Part shown: in pieces, positions 12,407 through 20,315 of the stretch
How positions within the stretch are numbered: the stretch's first letter is position 1
Layout of the letters: each line of letters starts with the position of its first letter
Origin: an uncultured Clostridia bacterium
GTDB taxonomy: Bacteria; Bacillota; Clostridia; TANB77; CAG-508
DNA: 23,450 nt
Assembly (NCBI GenBank): GCA_934122035.1
Contig: CAKOVP010000021.1
Coordinates: 1 to 23,450 of the forward strand
Direction of reading: 5' to 3'
The notes under the pieces: model-generated
What the model saw: the letters and a program-made list of their open reading frames with translations, nothing else
The model's database searches: none
Told to the model about the DNA's origin: nothing
Program-made: the position numbers and the translations under genes

Positions 12407-13291
12407 TTGAAGATTACTGATGTTAAGGAATTAAAGCTAATTGCCAACAATATTAGAAAAGATATAATAGAAGAAGTATATAATGCAAATTCTGGACACC
12501 CAGGAGGAGCTTTATCAATTGCAGATATAATGGCAGTTTTATATTTTAATCAAATGAATATTAATCCAGAAGAACCAAACTCAAACTCAAGAGATAGACT
12601 AATTTTATCTAAAGGGCACAGTGTTGCAGCTTTATATGGAGCACTTGCAGAAAAAGGATATATAGAAAAAGAAGAACTAAAAACATTTAGAAAATTAGGA
12701 AGTAGACTACAAGGACACCCAGATATGGAACAACTAGATGGAATAGATTTTTCAACAGGTTCATTAGGACAGGGACTTTCTATTAGTAATGGAATGGCTA
12801 TTGCATCTAAAATGGATGGATTGGGCTGTAGAATTTATTGTATACTTGGAGATGGAGAGATTGAAGAAGGTCAAATTTGGGAAGCTGCAATGACTTCTAA
12901 TAAATATCAATTAGATAATTTATGCGTAATATTGGATTACAATGGCTTACAAATTGATGGAACCATTGAGAAAGTAAAAGAACTTGACTGTATTCAAAGC
13001 AAATGGGAGTCTTTTGGGTTTAATGTTATTTGCTGTGATGGAAATAATATTGAGATGCTTATTTCTGCGTTTGATGAGGCAAAACAAACAAAGGAAATGC
13101 CGAGCATTATAATTGCGAGAACCATAAAAGGGAAAGGAGTATCTTTTATGGAAAATAAAGCAGAATGGCACGGAAAAGCTCCAAATAAAGAAGAATATGA
13201 TAAAGCAATTAAATATTTAGAACTAGAAGAAGAAAAAATAAATCATAACATTTTTACATTACCTAAAAAGGAGGAAACAATATGGTTTTAG
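12407..13291 (+). CDS. Transketolase, N-terminal (TPP pyrophosphate-binding) subunit
   Basis: 294 aa from TTG 12407 (TAGGAG ten bases upstream); an in-frame GTG at 12398 is too close to that site. Transketolase moves two-carbon units between sugar phosphates in the non-oxidative pentose phosphate pathway. This subunit carries the thiamine-diphosphate-binding half: NSGHPGGALSIADIMAVLYF (about residues 27-46), RLILSKGHS, STGSLGQGLS, and GDGEIEEGQIWEAA...DYNGLQIDG (the GDG-to-N metal/pyrophosphate motif, about 149-185). The protein stops where the pyrimidine-binding half would start in one-chain enzymes. Its last 10 bases overlap the ATG of the next gene, implying translational coupling. Confidence 0.93.
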   Translation: MKITDVKELKLIANNIRKDIIEEVYNANSGHPGGALSIADIMAVLYFNQMNINPEEPNSNSRDRLILSKGHSVAALYGALAEKGYIEKEELKTFRKLGSRLQGHPDMEQLDGIDFSTGSLGQGLSISNGMAIASKMDGLGCRIYCILGDGEIEEGQIWEAAMTSNKYQLDNLCVILDYNGLQIDGTIEKVKELDCIQSKWESFGFNVICCDGNNIEMLISAFDEAKQTKEMPSIIIARTIKGKGVSFMENKAEWHGKAPNKEEYDKAIKYLELEEEKINHNIFTLPKKEETIWF

Positions 13292-14265
13292 ACAAAAAGA
13301 TTCCTACAAGACAAAGTTATGGAGAAGCTTTAGTAGAATTAGGAAAAGAAAATACAAATGTTGTTGTACTAGATGCAGACCTTTCTACTGCAACAAAAAC
13401 AGAATTGTTTGCAAAAGAGTTTCCAGATAGATTTTTTGATATGGGAATTGCAGAACAAGATATGATGGGAACTGCAGCAGGACTAAGTACATTTGGTAAA
13501 ATTCCATATGCTAGTACCTTTGCAGTATTTGCAGCAGGCAGAAGCTATGATCAAATAAGAAATACAATTGCTCATACAAATGCAAATGTAAAAATATGTG
13601 CAACACATGCTGGGCTTACAGTTGGAGAAGATGGTGCAACACATCAAATGCTAGAAGATATATCTTTAATGAGAACTTTGCCCAACATGAAGGTTTTTTG
13701 CCCTTCTGATGATGTGCAAACAAAATGGCTTATAAAGGAAATTTCAAAAACAAATGGACCAGACTACGTAAGACTTGCAAGATTAAAGACTCCTATAATA
13801 TATGATGAAGAAACAATTAAAGAAAACAATATAAAATTTAAAATAGGAAAGGCAATTACTATAGGAAATGGAATAGACGTATCAATTATTGCTGTTGGAG
13901 TATGTGTTTCTGAAGCATTAAAAGCACAAGAGGAACTTTTAAAACAAGGAATAAATGCAAGAGTAGTTGATTTGTTTTCTATTAAGCCAATTGATACAGA
14001 AGCAATATTGAAGTGTGCTAAAGAAACAAAGCTAATAGTAACGGTAGAAGACCATAGTATTATTGGGGGAATTGGAAGCTGCATTTGTGAGGTTTTAGCA
14101 GATAGTTATGAAAAAGATGCCAATTTTTCTCTAGAAAAAATAATAAGAATGGGTGTAAAAGATACTTTTGGAGAATCTGGTAAGGCAGAAGAATTAATAA
14201 GCAAATATAAAATAGACGGCAAAGCAATAGAAGAGATGGTTTTAAAATATTTTGATAAAATTTAA
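13282..14265 (+). CDS. Transketolase, C-terminal (pyrimidine-binding) subunit
   Basis: A 327-aa protein at ATG 13282, inside the end of the previous gene, with AAGGAGG at 13267-13273. It supplies the second half of a split transketolase: the pyrimidine domain with FDMGIAEQDMMGTAAGLSTF (about residues 53-72, whose Glu activates TPP) and HAGLTVGEDGATHQMLEDIS (about 112-131), then the C-terminal transketolase domain (ARVVDLFSIKPIDTEAILKC). Two-gene transketolases are common in Clostridia and Archaea. 1-deoxyxylulose-5-phosphate synthase is related but is normally one long chain, so transketolase is favoured. Confidence 0.93.
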   Translation: MVLDKKIPTRQSYGEALVELGKENTNVVVLDADLSTATKTELFAKEFPDRFFDMGIAEQDMMGTAAGLSTFGKIPYASTFAVFAAGRSYDQIRNTIAHTNANVKICATHAGLTVGEDGATHQMLEDISLMRTLPNMKVFCPSDDVQTKWLIKEISKTNGPDYVRLARLKTPIIYDEETIKENNIKFKIGKAITIGNGIDVSIIAVGVCVSEALKAQEELLKQGINARVVDLFSIKPIDTEAILKCAKETKLIVTVEDHSIIGGIGSCICEVLADSYEKDANFSLEKIIRMGVKDTFGESGKAEELISKYKIDGKAIEEMVLKYFDKI

Positions 14266-14374
14266 ATGGCAATTTTTAATAGAATAGAATTTATATATTT
14301 TTAGTATGTAAAAGCAACACAAAAAATATTGTGAATTTTTTGTGAATTTGATAAACAGCCACGTAGGCTAAAAG

Positions 14375-14420
14375 GGACAATTTATGGCAAAAAAAGAGAC
14401 CGCAAATTGTCCTATTTTTT
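14375..14420 (+). terminator. Terminator-like palindrome after the transketolase genes
   Basis: GGACAATTT (14375-14383) pairs with AAATTGTCC (14404-14412), followed by TATTTTTTG. A small AGCC/GGCT stem-loop (14357-14369) lies just before. It is about 110 bases after the stop codon, which is far for a terminator. The 20-base loop and the GGGACAA ends also recall small repetitive palindromes, so a repeat-element origin is possible. The rest of the 390-base gap (14266-14655) shows only A/T-rich sequence and no convincing ORF; I found no clear promoter for ftsE in it. Confidence 0.6.
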
Positions 14421-14655
14421 GCAAAATATACTTGAAATTAATGTCGTTTATTGTTATGATTATGTAGAATAAAATAGAGGAAAAGTGAATTTTATATAGA
14501 ATAATAAAATAAAGACAAAATATAGAAACAAATCTTATATTTTTTAATACTGTTTTTTAAAATTAAATATTAAAAACACTTATAAAATTAAAAATTTTAA
14601 TAAATTTGTTTGCATAAAAATGGAATAAAAAAGTTGTATAGAAAGGAACTTTAAA

Positions 14656-15339
14656 ATGATAGAATTTAGAAATGTATCTAAAACATATGATACAGGAACA
14701 GAAGCGGTACATAATGCTAATTTTACAATAAATAAGGGAGACTTTGCTTTCTTAGTTGGAAGTTCAGGCTCTGGAAAATCTACATTAATAAAATTAATAT
14801 TAAAAGAAGAAGAGCCAACTTCTGGAACTATAATAATAAATGGAAAAGACACAACATTTTTAAAGCCTAAAAGAGTTCCATATCTTCGCAGAAGTATGGG
14901 AGTTGTGTTTCAAGATTTCAGACTATTACCAGACAAAACAGTGTATGAAAATGTCGCTTTTGCTATGTATATAGTAAGAGCAACACCAAAACATATAAGA
15001 AGACAAGTACCAATGGTTTTAGCAATGGTTGGGCTTTCAGACAAGGCAAATGTATATCCAAATGAATTATCTGGTGGAGAACAACAAAGAGTTGCTTTAG
15101 CTAGAGCTTTAGTTAATAATCCATCTATGTTAATTGCTGACGAGCCAACAGGAAACCTAGACCCAGATACTGCTTGGGACATAATGACATTACTAAACGA
15201 AATCAACTTAAGAGGAACAACATTGGTTGTAGCAACACATGCAAAGGACATAGTAGATAGAATGAATAAAAGAGTTATTCGTATAGAAAACGGAAATATT
15301 ATTAGTGATAAAAAAGGTGGGTATGACGGTGAAGCATAG
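14656..15339 (+). CDS. ftsE: Cell-division ATP-binding protein FtsE
   Basis: A 227-aa ABC ATPase at ATG 14656, with AAAGGAAC upstream. With FtsX it forms an ABC-type complex that does not transport but activates peptidoglycan hydrolases outside the membrane. Motifs: Walker A GSSGSGKST (residues 35-43), Q-loop VVFQDFRLL, ABC signature LSGGEQQR (138-145), Walker B LIADEPTGNLDPD (D162, E163) and the H-loop THAKD. The start MIEFRNVSKTYDTGTEAVHN matches the family. It overlaps ftsX by about 17 bases and is followed by two M23 hydrolase genes, its likely targets. Confidence 0.95.
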   Translation: MIEFRNVSKTYDTGTEAVHNANFTINKGDFAFLVGSSGSGKSTLIKLILKEEEPTSGTIIINGKDTTFLKPKRVPYLRRSMGVVFQDFRLLPDKTVYENVAFAMYIVRATPKHIRRQVPMVLAMVGLSDKANVYPNELSGGEQQRVALARALVNNPSMLIADEPTGNLDPDTAWDIMTLLNEINLRGTTLVVATHAKDIVDRMNKRVIRIENGNIISDKKGGYDGEA

Positions 15340-16228
15340 TATATTTGGTTATTTATTAGGAGAAGGATTTAGAAACGTATTTCATAACAAAAAATCATCT
15401 GGTGCATCACTTGCTATTATGTGTGCAACAATGCTAATATTTGGACTATTCTTTATGATAATAGAAAATCTAAATCACGCAGTAGAAACATTAGAATCTC
15501 AACAGGGAATGCAAGTCTTTATAGAAAAAGATGCAACAGATTCTCAGATTACACAAATTGGTCAACAATTAAAGCAATTAGATGGAGTAAACACAGTAAC
15601 ATTTGTATCTAAAGAAGAAGCTTTAAATTCTGTAAAAGAAAAATTAAAAGATCAACAAGCATTACTTGCAACTTGGGATGAAGCAAATCCATTTAAAGCA
15701 TCTTACTTAATAACATTAACGGATTTAAAACTAAGCAATCAAGTTCAAGAAGAAATAAAAAAGATAGATAATATTGCAAGTATTACAAGTAGAGATAATA
15801 CAATAAATGGTTTAATTACAATAGCAAATGCAGTAAGGGTTATATCTGCAGTAATACTTACATTACTTGTTTTAATTTCAATATTTATTATTGGAAATAC
15901 AATTAAATTAACTGTGCATGCAAGAAGAAAAGAAATATCTATTATGAAATATGTTGGTGCAACAGATGGATTTATTAGATGGCCTTTTATAATAGAAGGT
16001 ATAATAATAGGAATTACAGCAGCAATAATTTCAATAGTAATACTTGGAACAGCATATAGCTTACTTGCAAATGCAATAACAGGTTCAAGCTTAATAAACA
16101 AAATGGGAATGAGCTTACTTGGCTTCTCAGAGATGTTATCATTATTAATAATTGTATACTTAGCATTAGGAATTGGAATTGGTACAATAGGAAGTTCGCT
16201 TTCTATGAGAAAGTATTTAAAGGTTTAG
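15323..16228 (+). CDS. ftsX: Cell-division protein FtsX
   Basis: About 301 aa. ATG 15323 is given; GTG 15329 (MKHSIFGYLLGEGFRN) is better spaced from AAGGTGG (15314-15320) and may be the true start. A GTG at 15305 has no site. FtsX is the membrane partner of FtsE. Four hydrophobic segments are visible: near the N-terminus (LAIMCATMLIFGLFFMII), after an extracellular loop of about 120 residues (VISAVILTLLVLISIFIIGN), then EGIIIGITAAIISIVILGTA and LSLLIIVYLALGIGIGTI. The large loop between the first two is the part that contacts hydrolases in other species. KYVGATDGFIRWPFIIEG is the typical conserved cytoplasmic region. The start lies inside ftsE, so translation is probably coupled. Confidence 0.94.
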   Translation: MTVKHSIFGYLLGEGFRNVFHNKKSSGASLAIMCATMLIFGLFFMIIENLNHAVETLESQQGMQVFIEKDATDSQITQIGQQLKQLDGVNTVTFVSKEEALNSVKEKLKDQQALLATWDEANPFKASYLITLTDLKLSNQVQEEIKKIDNIASITSRDNTINGLITIANAVRVISAVILTLLVLISIFIIGNTIKLTVHARRKEISIMKYVGATDGFIRWPFIIEGIIIGITAAIISIVILGTAYSLLANAITGSSLINKMGMSLLGFSEMLSLLIIVYLALGIGIGTIGSSLSMRKYLKV

Positions 16229-16323
16229 ATACTAAAACTGGATTACAAATTAAATCTTAAGTCAAAATCTATTAAAATACAAAATAGTTATGAAAATATC
16301 ATAGTTAAATGATAGAAAAGAAA

Positions 16324-16343
16324 TTTAGTTATTTTTAACTAAA
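16324..16343 (+). promoter_or_regulatory. Hairpin touching the ribosome site of the first M23 gene
   Basis: TTTAGTTA (16324-16331) pairs with TAACTAAA (16336-16343) with a 4-base loop. The last three A overlap the start of AAAGGAGG (16341-16348). The Shine-Dalgarno GGAGG is then 15 bases from ATG 16364, unusually far. The hairpin may influence initiation; no experiment supports this. Confidence 0.4.
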
Positions 16344-16363
16344 GGAGGAATATAAGATAAAAT

Positions 16364-17605
16364 ATGAAAAATAAAGTAATTTCATTAATTACAATGGTAA
16401 TTATATTTATAGTAACTACATCAATACTGCTGAATGTTAGTTTTGCATCAGAAGTATCTGAGGCAGAAGCAGATAAAGCAAGACTAAATGAGCAGTTACG
16501 ACAGGCAAAAGATGAAAAGAATGCAATTTCTAGTAGCAAAACAGATGCACAATCTGAACTTGAGAGCTTAACAAATCAAGTATCAGAAGCAGAAAATGAA
16601 CTTGCTAAAATAAAAGCACAATTAACAGAATTAAATAATTCTATAGACCAAAAAGAAAAAGAGATAGAAGAAGAAGAAGAGAAAATACAAGAAAAAGATA
16701 AATTATTAAAAGACAGAATTGTTGCTTTATACGAAGCAGGAGACACTACATATTTGGACGTATTGTTCAATTCTGAAAACATATTAGACTTCTTATCTAA
16801 TTATTCTATGATACAACAAATAATGGAAACAGATACAGAACTCATAAACGAGTTAAAAGATGCTAAAAGTAATTTAGAAAAAGATAAAGAAAAATTAGAG
16901 CAAAATAAAAAAGAAGTACAAATACTTAAGGCTGATCAAGAAAGAAAGAATACAGAACTTAAAGATTTACAAGAAAAGAAACAGTCAGAAGTAAATAAAT
17001 TATCTGCAGAAGAACAAGCAAAACAAGAAGAAATAGATAGCTATAATGCTGCTATGGTAAAAGTAAACGAAGCATTACAAAGAGCCTGGGAAAAAGCACA
17101 AGAAGAAATAAAGAAAAATAACAGTAGCAATAGTGGTTCATCAAATTCAAATGGCTCAAATGGTTTAAAATTTGATGGAAGTTTTATATGGCCTTGTAAT
17201 AATAAATATGTAACATCAACAGTAAAACCAAGATGGGGAAGAACACATAAAGGAATAGACATAGCAGCAAGATACGAATCTGTATATGCTTCTGCATCTG
17301 GATATTGCTATAATGCATATGATAGAAATGGATATGGAACATATGTAATGATATTCCACGGAAGCGGTTATGTAACTTTATATGGACATTTATCTTCAAG
17401 TCACGTTTCAGATGGACAATATGTAAAACAAGGAGATGTAATTGCAACATCTGGAAACTCTGGTGGAAGTACAGGAGCACATTTACATTTTGAAATAAGA
17501 CAAGCTTCAAATGTGTCGCAGTTCTTTAGTAAATCACCATTAAATCCACTTGATTACTTACCAGGAGGATACACATTAGCACCAGGAGCAACTACAGCAT
17601 CTTAA
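16364..17605 (+). CDS. Secreted coiled-coil M23 peptidase (FtsEX-dependent hydrolase type)
   Basis: 413 aa. The N-terminus is a signal peptide (MKNKVISLITMVIIFIVTTS..., ending near SFASEVS, about residue 30). A long coiled coil follows (about 33-245), with Glu/Lys-rich heptads interrupted by ALYEAGDTTYLDVLFNSENI, a segment shared with the next gene and typical of PcsB/CwlO/EnvC-like proteins. A Ser/Asn/Gly linker leads to an LytM/M23 domain (about 272-400) with HKGID (H295, D299) and HLHFE (H373, H375). All four zinc/catalytic residues are present, so it is probably an active peptidoglycan endopeptidase. The coiled coil probably binds the FtsX loop. Start ATG 16364 is set by the signal peptide. 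Gene symbol left blank because several family names apply. Confidence 0.9.
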   Translation: MKNKVISLITMVIIFIVTTSILLNVSFASEVSEAEADKARLNEQLRQAKDEKNAISSSKTDAQSELESLTNQVSEAENELAKIKAQLTELNNSIDQKEKEIEEEEEKIQEKDKLLKDRIVALYEAGDTTYLDVLFNSENILDFLSNYSMIQQIMETDTELINELKDAKSNLEKDKEKLEQNKKEVQILKADQERKNTELKDLQEKKQSEVNKLSAEEQAKQEEIDSYNAAMVKVNEALQRAWEKAQEEIKKNNSSNSGSSNSNGSNGLKFDGSFIWPCNNKYVTSTVKPRWGRTHKGIDIAARYESVYASASGYCYNAYDRNGYGTYVMIFHGSGYVTLYGHLSSSHVSDGQYVKQGDVIATSGNSGGSTGAHLHFEIRQASNVSQFFSKSPLNPLDYLPGGYTLAPGATTAS

Positions 17606-17628
17606 AATATAAAAGGAGGAAAACATTT

Positions 17629-18846
17629 ATGAAGAAGAAAATACTAACTATTATTATAACAATTTTAATATTAGTATACTTCTCTATAAATGTTTTTTCT
17701 GAAAATGAAATTGCAAATAACGAAGTTATATCAAATGTTTTAGAAAATGTAGAAAACAGTATGACTTTAGAAGAACAAAAGCAGGAAGTAGAAAATAAGT
17801 TAGCAGAATCAAGCAATAGATTGGAATATGTGCAAGGAGAACTTACAACATCAGTTCAAAAAATTCAGGAGTTAGATGATCAAATTAATGAGTATCAAAA
17901 ACAATATGAAGAACTAAGACAACAAGTTCAGAGTATGGAAAGCCAAATTTCACAAACAGAACAAAACATACAAACAATAGAAAATGCATATAATAGAAAA
18001 AATGAGATATTAAAAAAACGTGTAGTAGCACTTTACGAAGCAGGTGACACAACATATTTAGATGTATTACTTCATTCTTCATCTTTGATAGATTTTCTAT
18101 CAAACTATTTTTTGTTAGAACAGATAGTTGAATTTGACACTAATATGTTAGATGAACTTGCAGAGCAAAAACAAACAATAGAGGAAAAGAAAAAAGAACA
18201 AGAAAAACAAAAAACAGATTTAAGAATTGCAAAAGCAAAAGCTGGACAAATGCAGATTCTTATGGAAAATAATAAAATATTGCAGGAGAATTATATTGCT
18301 AAATTATCTGAAGAAGAAAAAATACTTCAAGAACAAATAGAACAATATAAGCAAGAACAGGCTCAAATAGAAAGTGAAATTAAGGCTGCAATAGAATGGA
18401 GTGGAGACCTAGCAATACAATATACAGGTGGTGTTATGGCTTGGCCAATTGCAAAAGCTGGAACATATATAACTTCTGGTTATGGTACAAGACTCCATCC
18501 AATACAAGGAGTATACAAGTATCATAGTGGATTAGATATTGGAAATGCAGGATATGGAGCTCCAATAATTGCGGCAGCAGATGGAGTTGTTACTTTTGCA
18601 GGACAAATGTCTGGATATGGAAATTGTGTAATGATAAATCATGGAAGCGGAATCGTTACATTATATGGTCACGGTCAGGCAATAAAAACGGAACTTGGGG
18701 CAGAAGTAAAAAAAGGAGACTTAATAATGCTTGTTGGTTCGACTGGAAATTCTACAGGACCACACTTACATTTTGAGGTAAGAGTAAATGGAGTTGCAAC
18801 AAATCCGATTCCATATTTAAAGGGTGAAACAACAGATGAAGAATAA
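17629..18846 (+). CDS. Second secreted coiled-coil M23 peptidase (paralogue)
   Basis: 405 aa at ATG 17629, with AAAGGAGG upstream. It has the same architecture as the preceding protein: signal peptide or anchor (KKKILTIIITILILVYFSIN), a coiled coil with the shared RVVALYEAGDTTYLDVLLHS block (about residues 127-146), then an M23 domain (about 275-395) with HSGLD (H299, D303) and HLHFE (H379, H381). All key residues are intact. The domain (YITSGYGTRLHPIQG, then GVVTFAGQMSGYGN) is closer to the widespread M23 consensus than its neighbour's. Gene order and similarity suggest tandem duplication followed by divergence. It lies 23 bases after the first copy, probably co-transcribed. One may serve septal and the other lateral wall synthesis; that is conjecture. 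Confidence 0.9.
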   Translation: MKKKILTIIITILILVYFSINVFSENEIANNEVISNVLENVENSMTLEEQKQEVENKLAESSNRLEYVQGELTTSVQKIQELDDQINEYQKQYEELRQQVQSMESQISQTEQNIQTIENAYNRKNEILKKRVVALYEAGDTTYLDVLLHSSSLIDFLSNYFLLEQIVEFDTNMLDELAEQKQTIEEKKKEQEKQKTDLRIAKAKAGQMQILMENNKILQENYIAKLSEEEKILQEQIEQYKQEQAQIESEIKAAIEWSGDLAIQYTGGVMAWPIAKAGTYITSGYGTRLHPIQGVYKYHSGLDIGNAGYGAPIIAAADGVVTFAGQMSGYGNCVMINHGSGIVTLYGHGQAIKTELGAEVKKGDLIMLVGSTGNSTGPHLHFEVRVNGVATNPIPYLKGETTDEE

Positions 18847-18900
18847 TTAGAATTTATTTTTTCAGCTTAAAGTACATCCAAAAGGAGGAAAAAATAGAAA

Positions 18901-20148
18901 ATGAACAATAATAAACAAAAAAGACAAAATATCTACAGAGTAATAATGCTAATAGTGTTAACTGCTGTAATAACATTTATGGTTACAACCATAGCTATGT
19001 ATAGTAAATTTCAAAATAGTGGCTCTCTATCTTCAAATGGTAGTAGTTCAAGCAGTGAAAACACGCTTGTGAAAACACTTCAAAGTTTTAAAGCAATGAT
19101 AAACAAACTATATATTGGTGATGTTGATGAAGATGCAATGATAGAAGGTGCTTTAAAAGGCTATGTAGAAGGACTTGGAGATCCATATACAGAGTATTAC
19201 ACTAAGGAAGAAATGGCTGATTTAAGAGAAGAACTTAACAGCGAATATGTTGGAATAGGAGTATATATAGGGAACAATGCTGTAGATAATACAATTGTAA
19301 TTGCAGGAACTATTAAGTCTTCACCAGCAGAAGAGGCTGGACTTAAAGCAGGAGACGTTGTTGAAAAAATAGATGACGTAAGTTATACTGGTAAACAGTT
19401 AAGTGAGGCAACAAAAGTATTAAAAGCAGAAGAAGGAACAACTGTTAAACTTACAATATTAAGAGATGAAAAAGAAATAGAAATAAATATTACAAGAAGA
19501 AAAATAACAGTTGAACATGTGTCTTCAAAAATGATGGACAATAATGTTGCATATATAAAAATAGACTCTTTTGACAACAATGTTGCAGATAGCTTTAAAT
19601 CACAATTAACAGATCTTATGAAAGGAAATGTGAATGGAATAATAATAGACCTAAGAAGTAACGGGGGAGGAATCGTAACAGAAGCAACAGATATTGCAGA
19701 TTTATTTTTAGAAAAAGACGAAACGATATTAATAACAAAATCTAAAAAAGATAATGAAGAAAAAATAACAAAATCAAAACAAGAACCAATAGTAAAAAAT
19801 ACACCAGTTGTAATACTTGTAAACGAAGCAACTGCTAGTGCATCAGAAATACTTGCAGGAGCATTAAAAGATAAGTATAATGCCACAATAGTTGGCAAAA
19901 CAACATATGGAAAGGGTGTAATACAATCATTATATAACTTAAAAGACGGAAGTGGTTTAAAGATTACAACTGATGAATATTTCACACCAAATCACAACAA
20001 AATACAAAAAACAGGAATAACTCCAGATGTAGAAGTTGACCTAACAAAAGATGCAGATGGCAATTATGAAACAGGAGATAAAGATGCACAACTATTAAAA
20101 GCAATAGAAGTTATAAAAGGAAAAATGCTTGAAGTAATAATACAATAA
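18901..20148 (+). CDS. Carboxy-terminal processing protease, S41 family (CtpA/CtpB type)
   Basis: 415 aa at ATG 18901; AGGAGG lies 12 bases upstream. The N-terminus has one membrane anchor (VIMLIVLTAVITFMVTTIAM, about residues 14-33), so the protease faces the outside. An N-terminal helical part (YVEGLGDPYTEYYTKEEM) precedes a PDZ domain (EYVGIGVYIG...SSPAEEAGLKAGDVVEKID, about 115-200) and the S41 core (IIIDLRSNGGG, about 243-253). The Ser-Lys dyad appears as ASASE (S313) and YGKGVIQ (K338, Q342), a spacing of 25 as in CtpB. Such proteases trim exported proteins; in several bacteria they control levels of M23 hydrolases, which fits the position directly after two of them. A terminator follows. 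Confidence 0.93.
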   Translation: MNNNKQKRQNIYRVIMLIVLTAVITFMVTTIAMYSKFQNSGSLSSNGSSSSSENTLVKTLQSFKAMINKLYIGDVDEDAMIEGALKGYVEGLGDPYTEYYTKEEMADLREELNSEYVGIGVYIGNNAVDNTIVIAGTIKSSPAEEAGLKAGDVVEKIDDVSYTGKQLSEATKVLKAEEGTTVKLTILRDEKEIEINITRRKITVEHVSSKMMDNNVAYIKIDSFDNNVADSFKSQLTDLMKGNVNGIIIDLRSNGGGIVTEATDIADLFLEKDETILITKSKKDNEEKITKSKQEPIVKNTPVVILVNEATASASEILAGALKDKYNATIVGKTTYGKGVIQSLYNLKDGSGLKITTDEYFTPNHNKIQKTGITPDVEVDLTKDADGNYETGDKDAQLLKAIEVIKGKMLEVIIQ

Positions 20149-20157
20149 TAAAACAGG

Positions 20158-20192
20158 GAGCGGATATTAAAAATATTCGCTCTTTTTGTTTG
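20158..20192 (+). terminator. Terminator after the S41 protease gene
   Basis: GAGCGGATATT (20158-20168) pairs with AATATTCGCTC (20172-20182), one G-U, 3-base loop, then TTTTTGTTTG. It separates the envelope cluster from the heat-shock operon. Confidence 0.9.
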
Positions 20193-20223
20193 TAATTAAA
20201 TTCACAAAACTTTCACAAATAAA

Positions 20224-20250
20224 TTAGCAATCTCTATTGACTTTTGCTAA
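20224..20250 (+). promoter_or_regulatory. Degenerate second CIRCE-like operator over the -35 box
   Basis: TTAGCAATC (20224-20232), 9-base spacer, TTTTGCTAA (20242-20250). Against TTAGCACTC-N9-GAGTGCTAA it matches 8/9 and 6/9 with exactly the CIRCE length of 27. The spacer and right arm contain the -35 box TTGACT. Possibly a second, weaker HrcA site; inference. Confidence 0.45.
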
Positions 20251-20265
20251 AATGAGATGTATTAT
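20237..20265 (+). promoter_or_regulatory. Promoter of the hrcA-grpE-dnaK operon
   Basis: TTGACT (20237-20242), 17-base spacer, TATTAT (20260-20265). Predicted start is about 20272, just upstream of the main CIRCE element. Confidence 0.85.
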
Positions 20266-20274
20266 ATACACAGT

Positions 20275-20301
20275 TTAGCACTCGATGAATAAAAGTGCTA
20301 A
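20275..20301 (+). promoter_or_regulatory. CIRCE operator (HrcA binding site)
   Basis: TTAGCACTC (20275-20283), 9-base spacer, AAGTGCTAA (20293-20301). The consensus is TTAGCACTC-N9-GAGTGCTAA; only one base differs (A for G at the start of the right arm). It overlaps the start of the transcript, directly upstream of hrcA, the standard autoregulatory position. Confidence 0.95.
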
Positions 20302-20315
20302 AAAGAGGTGAAAAT

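Noticed and set aside
14266..14304. Twelve-codon ORF beginning right after the transketolase stop.
   Set aside because: No ribosome site and no recognisable content.
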